A stretch of 64,000 bases of DNA, from contig CAJTLV010000007.1 in the NCBI GenBank assembly GCA_910577435.1, forward strand, positions 1 through 64,000. Direction: 5' to 3'. Origin of the DNA: an uncultured Christensenella sp. (lineage in GTDB: Bacteria > Bacillota > Clostridia > Christensenellales > Pumilibacteraceae). The translations under genes and the position numbers were made by a program. Below the pieces are notes generated by a model, which saw only the letters and a list, made by a program, of their open reading frames with translations, was not told the origin of the DNA and searched no databases. Shown piece by piece: positions 20,463-28,590 of the stretch (position 1 is the stretch's first letter; every line of letters starts with the position of its first letter).

Positions 20463-21047
20463 TTATTCTTTACACAACAGCTTTGCCGCCTCGACGAGCA
20501 AGGGATGTTCTATCTCGTTGAGTATGCGCTGTTGAAGGCTTTCCGGCGTGTCATCGGGCAGAACATCCAGCGAGCGTTGAAGAATGATCTCGCCCGTGTC
20601 GATCCCCAGATCGGAATAGTGAACGGTAGCGCCGCTCTTCTTCTCGCCGGCCGCAATGACCGCTTTATGCACGTTCAGTCCGTACATTCCCTTGCCGCCG
20701 AACTTGGGGAGCAATGCGGGATGGATATTGACTATCGCGCGCGGATAACGCTCGTACAGCGGCGCGGTCAATATTCCGAGATAGCCCGCCAAAAATATAA
20801 GTTCTACGCCGTAGCGCTCGAAAACTTCCAGTACCGCGCGGTCTCTTTCTTCCGTACTTTCGAAATCGGATTTCGGAAAGACATAACAGTCGATCCCCGC
20901 TTTCTTAGCGCGCTCGATGCCGTATGCCTTGTCATTGCTCGAAATCGCGACGACGATCTTTCCGTCGTACTCGCCCGCCGCCGCACCGTCTATAAGCGCT
21001 TGAAAATCGGTGCCGCCGCCCGAAAACATCACGGCAAGTCTTTTCAC
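20463..21047 (-). CDS. purN: Phosphoribosylglycinamide formyltransferase
   Basis: This 194-residue enzyme transfers the formyl group of 10-formyl-THF to GAR. It has the nucleotide-binding start LAVMFSGGGTDFQAL, the catalytic Asn-x-His in IVNIHPALLPKF and the conserved Asp in YSDLGIDTGEII. The region after LLPKF (GGKGMYGLNVHKAVI) is the usual glycine-rich loop. The start overlaps the purM stop by 4 bases (ATGA), so the two are translationally coupled. The length is typical for bacteria. Confidence 0.95.
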   Translation of the reverse strand: MKRLAVMFSGGGTDFQALIDGAAAGEYDGKIVVAISSNDKAYGIERAKKAGIDCYVFPKSDFESTEERDRAVLEVFERYGVELIFLAGYLGILTAPLYERYPRAIVNIHPALLPKFGGKGMYGLNVHKAVIAAGEKKSGATVHYSDLGIDTGEIILQRSLDVLPDDTPESLQQRILNEIEHPLLVEAAKLLCKE

Positions 21048-22060
21048 AGCGTCACACCCTTACCGGCAACCGTTTCGCCGATTATGTACGCTTTTTCGCC
21101 CAGTGCGTTCGCCGCCGCGACAAACCTGTCTGCGTCGCGCTTATCCACAGCGATCACCATACCTATACCCATATTGAAAGTATTGTACAGTTCCGCGTCG
21201 GACAGCCTTGACTTGTCTGCGAGAAGTGCGAAAATATCGGGGCGAGGGAACGATTTTATATCCACTTTGCAACCGATGCCGTCGGGGAATATGCGCGGAA
21301 TGTTCTCTATGAATCCGCCGCCCGTTATATTCGCTATGCCGTGAATATCGAACTTTTCGGCAAGCGCGAGAATGCTTTTAACGTAAATATGCGTGGGCGT
21401 AAGTATAATGTCCAAGAGCGGCTTGCCGAGCGTATTGTCGGCGGCGAGCGCTTCCGCATCCTCGCCCAATAGCCGACGAACCAAAGAAAACCCGTTCGAA
21501 TGCAATCCGCTCGACGCAAGACCGACAAGCGCGTCGCCCGCAACTATCGTATTTCCGTTTATGATTTTATCTTTCTTGACGATACCGACCGAAAAACCCG
21601 CCAGGTCGTATTCGCCCGCCGCGTACATCGACGGCATCTCCGCCGTCTCGCCGCCTACGAGCGCACAGCCCGCCAGCTTACATCCTTCCGCAACGCCTTT
21701 AACGACGTCCGCCACGACATCGGGATTGATTCTGCCCGTCGCTATGTAGTCCAAAAACAAAAGAGGCTTTGCGCCCTGACAAACTATGTCGTTGACGCAC
21801 ATAGCCACGCAGTCGATACCGACGGTATCGTTGCGCCCCGAAAGGAACGCGTATTTGAGTTTTGTACCCACGCCGTCCGTACCCGCTACGAGCACGTCGC
21901 CGTTCTCGTTCGCTATGTTGTAAAACCCGCCGAAACTGCCTATGCCCTGCAAAACGTTGTCGTCGAACGTCCCCTTTGTGTACGCTTTGATCTTATCCAC
22001 TACCGCGTATCCGCGATTGACGTCCACGCCGGCGTCGGCATAAGTTATCTTGTCTTTCAT
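21044..22060 (-). CDS. purM: Phosphoribosylformylglycinamidine cyclo-ligase
   Basis: This 338-residue AIR synthetase closes the imidazole ring of AIR. Signatures are TYADAGVDVNRGY near the N-terminus, AGTDGVGTKLKYAF, CALVGGETAEMP and ANITGGGFIENIPRI. The start at 22060 is fixed by GAGGAG 5 bases upstream; the open frame upstream has no site and no family match. It is the third gene of the operon, 80 bases after purC, and overlaps purN by 4 bases. Confidence 0.96.
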   Translation of the reverse strand: MKDKITYADAGVDVNRGYAVVDKIKAYTKGTFDDNVLQGIGSFGGFYNIANENGDVLVAGTDGVGTKLKYAFLSGRNDTVGIDCVAMCVNDIVCQGAKPLLFLDYIATGRINPDVVADVVKGVAEGCKLAGCALVGGETAEMPSMYAAGEYDLAGFSVGIVKKDKIINGNTIVAGDALVGLASSGLHSNGFSLVRRLLGEDAEALAADNTLGKPLLDIILTPTHIYVKSILALAEKFDIHGIANITGGGFIENIPRIFPDGIGCKVDIKSFPRPDIFALLADKSRLSDAELYNTFNMGIGMVIAVDKRDADRFVAAANALGEKAYIIGETVAGKGVTL

Positions 22061-22140
22061 ACTGTCTCCTCGAAAGTGTTTTTCATTCAAACAATATAAG
22101 CGCGCCCGCTGTCGGGACGCGCATATATGCACCTATACCG

Positions 22141-22854
22141 TTATTCTTTCAGACCGAGACGGCGCATCATTTCGTGATACGCGCCCTCCGCGTCGCCCAT
22201 ATCGCGGCGGAATCTGTCCTTGTCGAGCTTGGTCTTGGTCTTGCTGTCCCAAAACCTGCAAGTGTCGGGACTTATCTCGTCGGCGAGTATGATATGCCCT
22301 TTGTATCTGCCGAATTCGAGTTTGAAGTCGACGAGATCGACGCCCACGCCCGCAAAGAACTCTTTGAGTATGCCGTTTATCTTGCGCGCCATCGACGCTA
22401 TCGAGTCCAATTCCTCGCGAGTCGCCCAACCGAACGCCAACGCGTGATCCTCGTTTATCATCGGGTCGCCGAGTTCGTCCGACTTATAGTACAGTTCGAG
22501 AACGGGCATAGCGGGAACGGCACCCTCTTCCAGACCCGTGCGCTTACTCAGCGAGCCTGCGACGATATTGCGCATAATGACCTCTAACGGAACGATCTTG
22601 ACGTTTTTTACAAGCGTGCGCCGCTCGGACAGCTCGTCCACGTAGTGCGTCTCGATACCCTGCTTTTCAAGCATTTGCATAAGATAGTTGGACATACGGT
22701 TATTGACTACGCCCTTGCCGACGATCGTGCCTTTTTTGAGTCCGTTGAACGCCGTCGCATCGTCCTTGTAATCGACAATGAGCAAATCGGGATCGCTCGT
22801 CGCAAACACTTTCTTCGCTTTACCTTCGTAAAGCTGTTCCTTTTGTTCGACCAT
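22141..22854 (-). CDS. purC: Phosphoribosylaminoimidazole-succinocarboxamide synthase
   Basis: This 237-residue SAICAR synthetase joins CAIR with aspartate. It shows LYEGKAKKVF at the start, FNGLKKGTI, VRNIVAGSL-type sequence (MRNIVAGSLSKRTG) and LVDFKLEFGR, ILADEISPDTCRFWD in the second half. The length matches bacterial PurC. AGGAG lies about 9 bases upstream of the ATG. It is second in the purECMNHDL order, 44 bases after purE. Confidence 0.96.
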   Translation of the reverse strand: MVEQKEQLYEGKAKKVFATSDPDLLIVDYKDDATAFNGLKKGTIVGKGVVNNRMSNYLMQMLEKQGIETHYVDELSERRTLVKNVKIVPLEVIMRNIVAGSLSKRTGLEEGAVPAMPVLELYYKSDELGDPMINEDHALAFGWATREELDSIASMARKINGILKEFFAGVGVDLVDFKLEFGRYKGHIILADEISPDTCRFWDSKTKTKLDKDRFRRDMGDAEGAYHEMMRRLGLKE

Positions 22855-22898
22855 TATATTTATCTCCTATTAAAATAGTTGTCCGCTTGTTTTCGCGT

Positions 22899-23420
22899 TT
22901 ACTTTGACCTTTTCCTTTCTTTGCGGTATGTATCGATCTCCGAACCGAGCGAAGCGTCGGCGGCGAGCGTAGTCTTATGCATATCCGCAACATACGCTTC
23001 ATACTTGTCCGTCAACTCCGCATCGCCTGCGGCGAGCATACGCACACAAAAAAGCGCCGCGTTCTGTCCGGCATTGACGCCCATAACGGCTACCGGAATA
23101 CCAGCCGGCATCGGCAGAATGGACAGCACGCTGTCAAGCCCGTCGAGAAATGACGTCGACACGGGAAGCGCCACTACGGGAAGGGTCGTATGCGCCGCAA
23201 GCACGCCGCCCAAATGCGCCGCCTTTCCCGCAACTGCGACGATGACGCCGAACCCGCCGAGCGCCGCGCTTTCGGCAAACTCCGCCGCCTCGACGGGCGT
23301 GCGGTGCGCGCTCAATACGCGCGCCTCGAACGGAACGCCGAACACATCGAACACGTCGACCATAGGTTTCACCTTGTCGAAATCCGATTTCGAACCCATT
23401 ACTATCGCTACTTTCAGCAT
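22899..23420 (-). CDS. purE: N5-carboxyaminoimidazole ribonucleotide mutase (class I PurE)
   Basis: This 173-residue enzyme moves the carboxyl group of N5-CAIR to give CAIR. It has VAIVMGSKSDFD at the N-terminus, SAHRTP in the active site and AGKAAHLGGVLAAHTTLPV. LDSVLSI..MPAGIPVA follows (here GLDSVLSILPMPAGI). It is the first gene of the operon. No purK is seen in the window. Its ATG is only about 13 bases from the predicted transcription start, leaving a very short leader. Confidence 0.95.
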   Translation of the reverse strand: MLKVAIVMGSKSDFDKVKPMVDVFDVFGVPFEARVLSAHRTPVEAAEFAESAALGGFGVIVAVAGKAAHLGGVLAAHTTLPVVALPVSTSFLDGLDSVLSILPMPAGIPVAVMGVNAGQNAALFCVRMLAAGDAELTDKYEAYVADMHKTTLAADASLGSEIDTYRKERKRSK

Positions 23421-23439
23421 ACGACACCTCTACTTCAAA

Positions 23440-23468
23440 ATTATAGCACAACCCTTTCGTTTAGTCAA
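23440..23468 (-). promoter_or_regulatory. Promoter of the pur operon
   Basis: TTGACT, 17 bases, TATAAT on the minus strand. The start is near 23433 and there is no room for a purine riboswitch before purE. Control would have to come from upstream DNA sites. Confidence 0.85.
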
Positions 23469-23502
23469 TTAATTAAAGCGGGGTACGTGATGTTTAATTA
23501 AT
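23468..23502. promoter_or_regulatory. AT-rich palindrome next to the pur promoter
   Basis: ATTAATTAAA, 15 bases, TTTAATTAAT: perfect 10-base arms that abut the -35 box of the pur promoter. This is a plausible operator for a dimeric regulator. It does not match the E. coli PurR or Bacillus PurR box patterns. Confidence 0.45.
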
Positions 23503-23563
23503 ATCGTTGCCCGACGCGTCCGTCCGAATTATCATTACGCCCCAAACATTAAGCATTAAATCA

Positions 23564-23592
23564 TTGACTTTTACGATTATACGATATATAAT
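23564..23592 (+). promoter_or_regulatory. Promoter of the phosphatase-kinase pair
   Basis: TTGACT, 17 bases, TATAAT on the plus strand, with a start near 23599 and a leader of about 30 bases. Confidence 0.85.
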
Positions 23593-23630
23593 GTAATGGA
23601 TTTAACACAACAAAATTTGCGGCGGTTATT

Positions 23631-24380
23631 ATGAAACTTCTTACAAGCACGCTGTGCAAGCAGGGCGGACGCGAATACAATCAAGACTTTCTCGACCATA
23701 CGGCAAACGCCGACGGGGCGTGTCTTGTAGTGTGCGACGGTCTCGGCTCGTACTACGGCAGCGAGGTAGCGAGCCGTATCTGCGCGATGAGCATTATCGA
23801 AAACTATAAGCAGATAATGCAACTCGACGGCGAACGCGCGGTAAAACCCGAATACGTGCAGAGCTATATCCAAGCGGCGCACAACCGCGTCGTCGACGAG
23901 AAAGAACGCAACCCCAAGATCAAGTCGTCCTGCACGACCGTCGCGTGCGTTATAACCGACTATAAATACACCGTGATCGCGCACATCGGCGACACCCGCG
24001 TGTATTTTTTCAAGAACGGCAAGCACCGTTTCCAGACAAAAGACCATTCGCTGTCGCAGATAGCCGTCGAAATGGGTCAGATCCCGCTCCGCGACATTCG
24101 TTCGCATAAGGATCAGAACAAGCTGACGCGCGTACTCGGCTCGGACTACTATATTCCGCCCGACTGCGATATTTACGATACCCCGCTCGCGCCGGGCGAC
24201 GCTTTCATTCTCTGTACAGACGGATTTTGGGAATACGTCTACGAGGAAGAAATGGAACAGGATCTCGCGGCGTCTTCATCGCCCGACGAGGCGCTTATCC
24301 GTATGGAGCAAAGGCTTCTCGCGCGAGTCACGAAATTCAACGACAACTATTCCGCGATAGTCGCAATGGTGACCGAATAA
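23631..24380 (+). CDS. PP2C-family Ser/Thr protein phosphatase
   Basis: This is a 249-residue Mn/Mg-dependent phosphatase of the PPM (Stp/PrpC) group. Metal-binding motifs occur in order: REYNQD (N-terminal Asp), VVCDGLGSYYGSEVAS, AHIGDTRVYFF, LCTDGFWEYV and the final DNYSAIVA. It is cytoplasmic, with no membrane segment. It is directly followed, after 2 bases, by the kinase gene, so the two should be co-transcribed and form a reversible phosphorylation pair. The ribosome site is weak (GGCGG). Confidence 0.93.
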   Translation: MKLLTSTLCKQGGREYNQDFLDHTANADGACLVVCDGLGSYYGSEVASRICAMSIIENYKQIMQLDGERAVKPEYVQSYIQAAHNRVVDEKERNPKIKSSCTTVACVITDYKYTVIAHIGDTRVYFFKNGKHRFQTKDHSLSQIAVEMGQIPLRDIRSHKDQNKLTRVLGSDYYIPPDCDIYDTPLAPGDAFILCTDGFWEYVYEEEMEQDLAASSSPDEALIRMEQRLLARVTKFNDNYSAIVAMVTE

Positions 24381-24382
24381 TT

Positions 24383-25816
24383 ATGGCTAGAGTCAGAACG
24401 AATAAAAATATATGTTTGTACTGTTTCGGCGACCTCGACGGCAACCGTGTTTGCACCAACTGCCACCGCAAGGCGGACGACGCTCCGTCGCCCCCGCATC
24501 ACCTGCCCCAGCGCACCGTGCTGGGCACGCAAAACCGCTATCTCATAGGAAAAGCGCTCGGCGAAGGCGGGTTCGGCATCACGTATATGGCGTGGGATCT
24601 CCAACAGGGGATCAAAGTCGCCGTAAAGGAGTATTTCCCGTCCGGCTACGTCACTCGCGTCGCGGCGAGCAACCAGGTAATAATCAACTCCAAACAGAAC
24701 CAAGCCGCCAGCAATCGCGGACTTAAACGTTTCGTCGAAGAAGCGCGCGCTCTCGCAAAAATCAAAAACCTGAGCGGCGTCGTCAATGTTCGCGACTTTT
24801 TCTCCGCAAACGGCACGGCGTACATCGTTATGGAGTTCCTCGACGGAGTATCGCTCAAAAAATACTTGCAGCGAAAGGGCGGCAAGATCAGCGTCGAAGA
24901 AGTTCTCACCATTATGCGTCCGATTATGGACTCTCTTACACAAGTGCATAAGATAGGACTTATCCACCGCGACATCTCGCCCGACAACATTCTGATCACA
25001 AAATACAACGAGGTCAAACTGATCGACTTCGGCGCCGCCAAGTATTCCAACCCCGACGGCAAATCGTTGTCTATCGTCCTTAAACAGGGTTTCGCACCGC
25101 CCGAACAGTACGACTCGCACGGTGAACAAGGTCCGTGGACGGACGTATACGCGCTCGGCGTGACTATTTATTACGCTATAACAGGCACGCTCCCGCCCGA
25201 ATCAATTCGCCTGATGATGGGCAAGGACACTCTCAAACGCCCTTCCGAAATGGGCATTCGTATCGAACCCGGCGTGGAAAACGCACTTCTAAAATGCCTT
25301 GCCGTAGACAAAAAGAAACGGTATCAAGACGTTCAGAGTATGATCAACGGGCTGTACAACCCTCGCGCGCCCAGAAAACCCGTCGCGGCGGTAACGACCC
25401 CGCAAACGACGTCCACGCCGCAAAAAACCATAATCCCGCGCACCGCACAGGGCGCGTCGATACCCGTCTCTACCCCGTCGGCCTCTCCCGCAGTCGATAA
25501 GAAGGTGGCGGCTAAGCCCGCTGCGGCTACCGCTCCCGCAACCAAGCCCGCAACAGCCAAGCCTGCGGTACAGGCAAAACCGCCCGTCGTGAAATCCGCA
25601 GCGGCTAAACCTGCCGCAACGGAAAAAGCCCTGACCGCCAAGCCGACCGCAAAACCCGCCGCAACGGCTAAACCTACTTCAACGGCTAAACCTACTTCAA
25701 CGGCTAAACCGACGGCGACGCCCGATAACAAGGCGAACGACAAAAACGACAAGAAACAACCTGCGAAAACGCCGCAGACAACGGGCGGACTGTTTTCAAA
25801 ACTATTCAAGAAATAA
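24383..25816 (+). CDS. Zinc-ribbon Ser/Thr protein kinase with low-complexity C-terminal tail
   Basis: This is a 477-residue soluble eukaryotic-type kinase. Residues 11-27 hold a CxxC...CxxC zinc-ribbon (C11, C14, C24, C27). The kinase domain (about 50-320) has the glycine loop GEGGFG (60-65), Lys82 in VAVKEYFP, HRDISPDN (D197) and DFG (215-217). The catalytic loop has Ser where many kinases have Lys. No PASTA repeats or membrane helix are visible. The tail (about 330-465) is an Ala/Lys/Pro/Thr-rich disordered region with repeated TAKPT units, including an exact 18-base direct repeat near 25674-25709. It ends in a short GGLFSKLFKK amphipathic motif that might bind the membrane. The substrate is unknown. 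Confidence 0.92.
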   Translation: MARVRTNKNICLYCFGDLDGNRVCTNCHRKADDAPSPPHHLPQRTVLGTQNRYLIGKALGEGGFGITYMAWDLQQGIKVAVKEYFPSGYVTRVAASNQVIINSKQNQAASNRGLKRFVEEARALAKIKNLSGVVNVRDFFSANGTAYIVMEFLDGVSLKKYLQRKGGKISVEEVLTIMRPIMDSLTQVHKIGLIHRDISPDNILITKYNEVKLIDFGAAKYSNPDGKSLSIVLKQGFAPPEQYDSHGEQGPWTDVYALGVTIYYAITGTLPPESIRLMMGKDTLKRPSEMGIRIEPGVENALLKCLAVDKKKRYQDVQSMINGLYNPRAPRKPVAAVTTPQTTSTPQKTIIPRTAQGASIPVSTPSASPAVDKKVAAKPAAATAPATKPATAKPAVQAKPPVVKSAAAKPAATEKALTAKPTAKPAATAKPTSTAKPTSTAKPTATPDNKANDKNDKKQPAKTPQTTGGLFSKLFKK

Positions 25817-25853
25817 AAAAGCGCCTTTGCGGCGTATTTAATAAGGATAAAGT

Positions 25854-25890
25854 AGCAAGGAAAGATATTTACAGCTTTCCTTGCTTTTTT
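25854..25890 (+). terminator. Strong rho-independent terminator after the kinase gene
   Basis: AGCAAGGAAAG pairs with CTTTCCTTGCT (11 bp) across a 10-base loop and is followed by a T-run. Confidence 0.9.
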
Positions 25891-25909
25891 GTTGTGCTTT
25901 TGCTATACT
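25881..25909 (+). promoter_or_regulatory. Promoter of the YdeI-type gene, overlapping the terminator
   Basis: TTGCTT, 17 bases, TATACT. The -35 box is inside the 3' arm and T-run of the preceding terminator. Confidence 0.65.
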
Positions 25910-25945
25910 GCTGCTATGTTAAACAGTAATTTAACGGAGAGAAAA

Positions 25946-26506
25946 ATGAACGATATATTGGTATTTTCGAAAAGAGCGGAATTCCGAAATTGGCTAACTG
26001 AAAATTGCCTTTCTGCCGACGGCGTTTGGTTATTATTTGGTAAGCACGGCAATCCGAAAACGATTAAAGCAGACGAAGCATTAGAAGAAGCGCTTTGCTT
26101 TGGTTGGATTGACGGACAAATGCAAAGCATTGATAACAATACCTATAAAAAGTATTTTTCCATGCGCCGAGCGAACAGCAAGTGGTCGGAGAAAAACAAG
26201 GCTTTGGTTAAAGTTCTTGAAGAACGGGGACTGATGACCGACTTCGGCAGAAGCAAAATAGAAGAAGCAAAACAAAACGGACAATGGTATGCCCCGAAAC
26301 CTACGGCGGTTACGGAAGAACAAATTGCCGTGCTTGCCGAAATTTTGAAAGCCTATGAGCCGGCCTATACTAATTTTTCGGCAATGTCATTATCAGTAAA
26401 GAAAACGTATGTAAAAGCATATTTGTACGCCAAAACGGATGCGGGGCGCGAAAAGAGAATTGCTTGGATGGTGGAACGGCTTAATAAAAATCTAAAACCG
26501 ATGTAA
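25946..26506 (+). CDS. YdeI/OmpD-associated (OmdA-like) family protein
   Basis: This is a 186-residue protein of the 'bacteriocin-protection, YdeI or OmpD-associated' family. The central EALCFGWIDGQMQSID and YFSMRRANSKWSEKN segments are its hallmark. The molecular function of the family is not established. The start is fixed by GGAGAG about 6 bases before the ATG. The gene is clearly richer in A/T codons than all its neighbours and is bracketed by its own promoter and a bidirectional terminator. This suggests recent acquisition as a single-gene unit. Confidence 0.88.
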   Translation: MNDILVFSKRAEFRNWLTENCLSADGVWLLFGKHGNPKTIKADEALEEALCFGWIDGQMQSIDNNTYKKYFSMRRANSKWSEKNKALVKVLEERGLMTDFGRSKIEEAKQNGQWYAPKPTAVTEEQIAVLAEILKAYEPAYTNFSAMSLSVKKTYVKAYLYAKTDAGREKRIAWMVERLNKNLKPM

Positions 26507-26542
26507 GTTAAATTTCAATTTATCGTTCTAAACGTTAAAAAA

Positions 26543-26590
26543 GTATAGCCCACTATACTTCACTTGCGAAGATAGCGGGCTATTTGTTTA
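26543..26590. terminator. Bidirectional terminator between the YdeI-type gene and mscL
   Basis: This is a long imperfect hairpin, ATAGCCC-CTAT-TTC with GAA-ATAG-GGGCTAT. T-rich tails lie on both strands, including a run of six T after the hairpin on the minus strand. Confidence 0.78.
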
Positions 26591-26632
26591 TCCACGAAAA
26601 ATCTCTATGAAAAACACCTTTTCGGCGCTTTC

Positions 26633-27214
26633 TTATTTTTTCTGTTCTGTTTGCAAAGATTTAAGCAGTTCGCGAATATCTTTGAGTATTTGCTCTGTCG
26701 TTTCGGGTGCATTCGCAAGCTTCTCCGCTTCTGCCGCCGCTGCCGCGTCCGCCTTTTTCTTGGCGACATATTCTTTCATCTGCTTGCGGCTCATACCCTG
26801 CGCTTTGAGCTCGGCGATTTCTTCTTTGCTTAGATCGGGTCCTTCGAGCATCTTCGCGCTGTCGCGTACGGTATTGATGATCTTTATAATAGCGAATAAA
26901 ACAAGCGCCGTGATGAGGAAGTTGATTATCGCCATAATAAAATTCCCCCAATTTATATAAAGCGAGTTCGTCATATCGACGATCTGATTGCCGTCCGCAT
27001 CCAGCATATAAACCTTGTCCAAATACGTGATAAGCCCTTTCATATCGCCCATCGGTATCCAGTCGATGAGCGGCTTGAAAATGCCGTTTACGAGCGCCGT
27101 CACGATCGCGGTGAACGCCGCGCCGATGATCATACCTACGGCAAGATCCAGGACACTGCCGCGCGATATGAACGCTTTGAACTCGCTCCAAAGTCCGAAC
27201 CTACGTTTTGCCAT
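26633..27214 (-). CDS. mscL: Large-conductance mechanosensitive channel MscL
   Basis: This 193-residue pentameric membrane channel releases solutes at hypo-osmotic shock. TM1 is in the conserved FISRGSVLDLAVGMIIGAAFTAIV block (first helix, pore). A periplasmic loop follows (GLITYLDKVYML), then TM2 (NFIMAIINFLITALVLFAIIKIIN, read as one helix). The C-terminal part is longer than the E. coli protein (about 136 residues). It is charged and Ala/Lys-rich with a coiled-coil character and ends in TEQILKDIRELLKS. The ATG at 27214 has GAGG 8 bases upstream; a GTG three codons earlier is less likely. Confidence 0.95.
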   Translation of the reverse strand: MAKRRFGLWSEFKAFISRGSVLDLAVGMIIGAAFTAIVTALVNGIFKPLIDWIPMGDMKGLITYLDKVYMLDADGNQIVDMTNSLYINWGNFIMAIINFLITALVLFAIIKIINTVRDSAKMLEGPDLSKEEIAELKAQGMSRKQMKEYVAKKKADAAAAAEAEKLANAPETTEQILKDIRELLKSLQTEQKK

Positions 27215-27246
27215 AATTGTCACCTCTTTTGATTTGCGTCGAACAT

Positions 27247-27275
27247 ATATTACACGATAACCGATACATTGTCAA
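27247..27275 (-). promoter_or_regulatory. Promoter of mscL
   Basis: TTGACA, 17 bases, TAATAT on the minus strand, with a leader of about 25 bases. Confidence 0.78.
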
Positions 27276-27288
27276 GTTTTTCGCAAAA

Positions 27289-27315
27289 CAAAAAAGCGGC
27301 TATGCCGCTTTTTTG
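27289..27315 (-). terminator. Terminator at the end of the phage-like operon
   Basis: AAAAAAGCGGC-ATA-GCCGCTTTTTTG, directly after the phi-LC3-type holin stop. It marks the left edge of the element and separates it from mscL. Confidence 0.88.
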
Positions 27316-27318
27316 TTT

Positions 27319-27672
27319 TCAACTCGGTAAATCCGTTTTTATATCCGTTTTATTCGGCGCGACGGCGTTTTCTGTTGCCACGTCGCAAGTTTGACCGTCG
27401 GTATGCGATACGTCGCATATCGCCGCGTCGATACTATCTCGCATTTCGCCCGCCGCTTTATCGAGACTGCTTTTCGCCGCGTCGAGGTATCCCGTTCCCG
27501 TCGTCGGATCGGACACTATACCCGTTACGACGAGCAACGAGCATATCGCGTTTATTATCGAGCCGGAAGTTTCATCGCCTATCTCCACGCCGAACGCACC
27601 GAGAATGAGAAACACCGCGCTTATAATGCTCACCCAGAACCCGACGTTCTTTATACGTTCCTTTATCTTCAT
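27319..27672 (-). CDS. Phi-LC3-type phage holin
   Basis: This is a 117-residue small membrane protein of the Phage_holin_1 (phi-LC3) family. KNVGFWVSIISAVFLILGAFG forms helix one, an acidic EIGDETSG turn follows, and SIINAICSLLVVTGIVSDPTTGTGYLD completes the signature (read as helix two plus motif). The C-terminal 50 residues are hydrophilic and unusual for the family. Holins make membrane lesions for lysin or particle release. It is the last gene of the operon, followed at once by a terminator. No lysin follows it. Confidence 0.85.
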   Translation of the reverse strand: MKIKERIKNVGFWVSIISAVFLILGAFGVEIGDETSGSIINAICSLLVVTGIVSDPTTGTGYLDAAKSSLDKAAGEMRDSIDAAICDVSHTDGQTCDVATENAVAPNKTDIKTDLPS

Positions 27673-27684
27673 TATAATGCCCCC

Positions 27685-28575
27685 TTATCTGCCGTATTTG
27701 TCGTACAGCTTATAAAAATAATAGTCGCTCAGATGGTCGCGGTAAAGCGTGTGATTGCGCAGTTCCAATCTCGCCTGCTCTGCTGACATTCCGGACAAAT
27801 ATTCGTCCATCTTGTCGAAAACTGCGGAATACACCGCATTGCGTTCCTCCGCAGACAGATTATCTACGCTCGTCGCCTGCTTTTGCAATTTGATCGCGTC
27901 GAGATACAGATCGTTTTCCGTTTTGAGCCTGTCGGCGTCGAGTTTCGCCTGTTTTTCGCGCACGGAATTGTTGTACTCGGTCACCTTGCGAAGCTTTTCG
28001 TCGCGTTCGTTTTTCAGTTTATCGAGCGACTGCGTAAGCTTTGCGGCATACGACAGATTAAAGTCGTTCAGCGCCGCGTCGAGTTTCGCTCCGACGAGAC
28101 TTATCTCCGTGTCTAGTTCGCGTATCTTCTTATCGTAGTCGGAGGCGATTTCCGCCGCCCTTCCCGCGTACTCTTTTTCGAGTTCGCTCTTTTGCGTCGC
28201 CGCTATCGTCGACCGCGCAAGACCGCGCTTCAACACGTCGTTGTCGATATTCTTTGCCGCCGTTTCGAACGCCGCGCCAAGCACACGCGTTTCGCCGTCT
28301 TTGCCCGAAACGTACTCTTCGCGTTTCGCCGCGAGCGCCGCCGCGTTCCTGTCGCTGTTTTCGCGGATCGCATTCTCCTGTTGCGCTTTATACTCCGCAA
28401 GCGACTGCTCCGCCTGTCTGCGAAGAGTTTCGTCGGTCGGCGCGGCGTAACTTATCTCGTCGAGCCGGACCGACGGAATCGACGGTTTTTGCACGATACC
28501 GTTAGTCGTTTCGAGTTTCTTTATTTCGTCTTCGAGTTTAGTCCTTGTTTCCGAATTGTCGGGTAATGCTCCCAT
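27685..28575 (-). CDS. Phage-like coiled-coil protein, possible internal/ejection protein
   Basis: This is a 296-residue, highly charged, mostly helical protein with long heptad-like Ala/Lys/Glu stretches (about residues 60-230) and no membrane segment. A GLARSTIAA segment near the middle is the only Gly-rich break. The C-terminus is aromatic (YFYKLYDKYGR). In short-tailed phages a helical protein after the tail hub is often an internal virion or tail-needle protein. That assignment here rests on position only. It starts with AGGAG 8 bases upstream and sits 12 bases before the holin. Confidence 0.55.
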   Translation of the reverse strand: MGALPDNSETRTKLEDEIKKLETTNGIVQKPSIPSVRLDEISYAAPTDETLRRQAEQSLAEYKAQQENAIRENSDRNAAALAAKREEYVSGKDGETRVLGAAFETAAKNIDNDVLKRGLARSTIAATQKSELEKEYAGRAAEIASDYDKKIRELDTEISLVGAKLDAALNDFNLSYAAKLTQSLDKLKNERDEKLRKVTEYNNSVREKQAKLDADRLKTENDLYLDAIKLQKQATSVDNLSAEERNAVYSAVFDKMDEYLSGMSAEQARLELRNHTLYRDHLSDYYFYKLYDKYGR

Positions 28576-28590
28576 ATTCCGTTCTCCTTG

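Noticed and set aside
23421..23439. Purine riboswitch before purE
   Set aside because: The predicted leader is only about 13 bases long, too short for an aptamer.
25660..25720. Short direct repeats as a CRISPR-like array
   Set aside because: They are in-frame TAKPT codon repeats in the kinase tail with no spacers and no cas genes.
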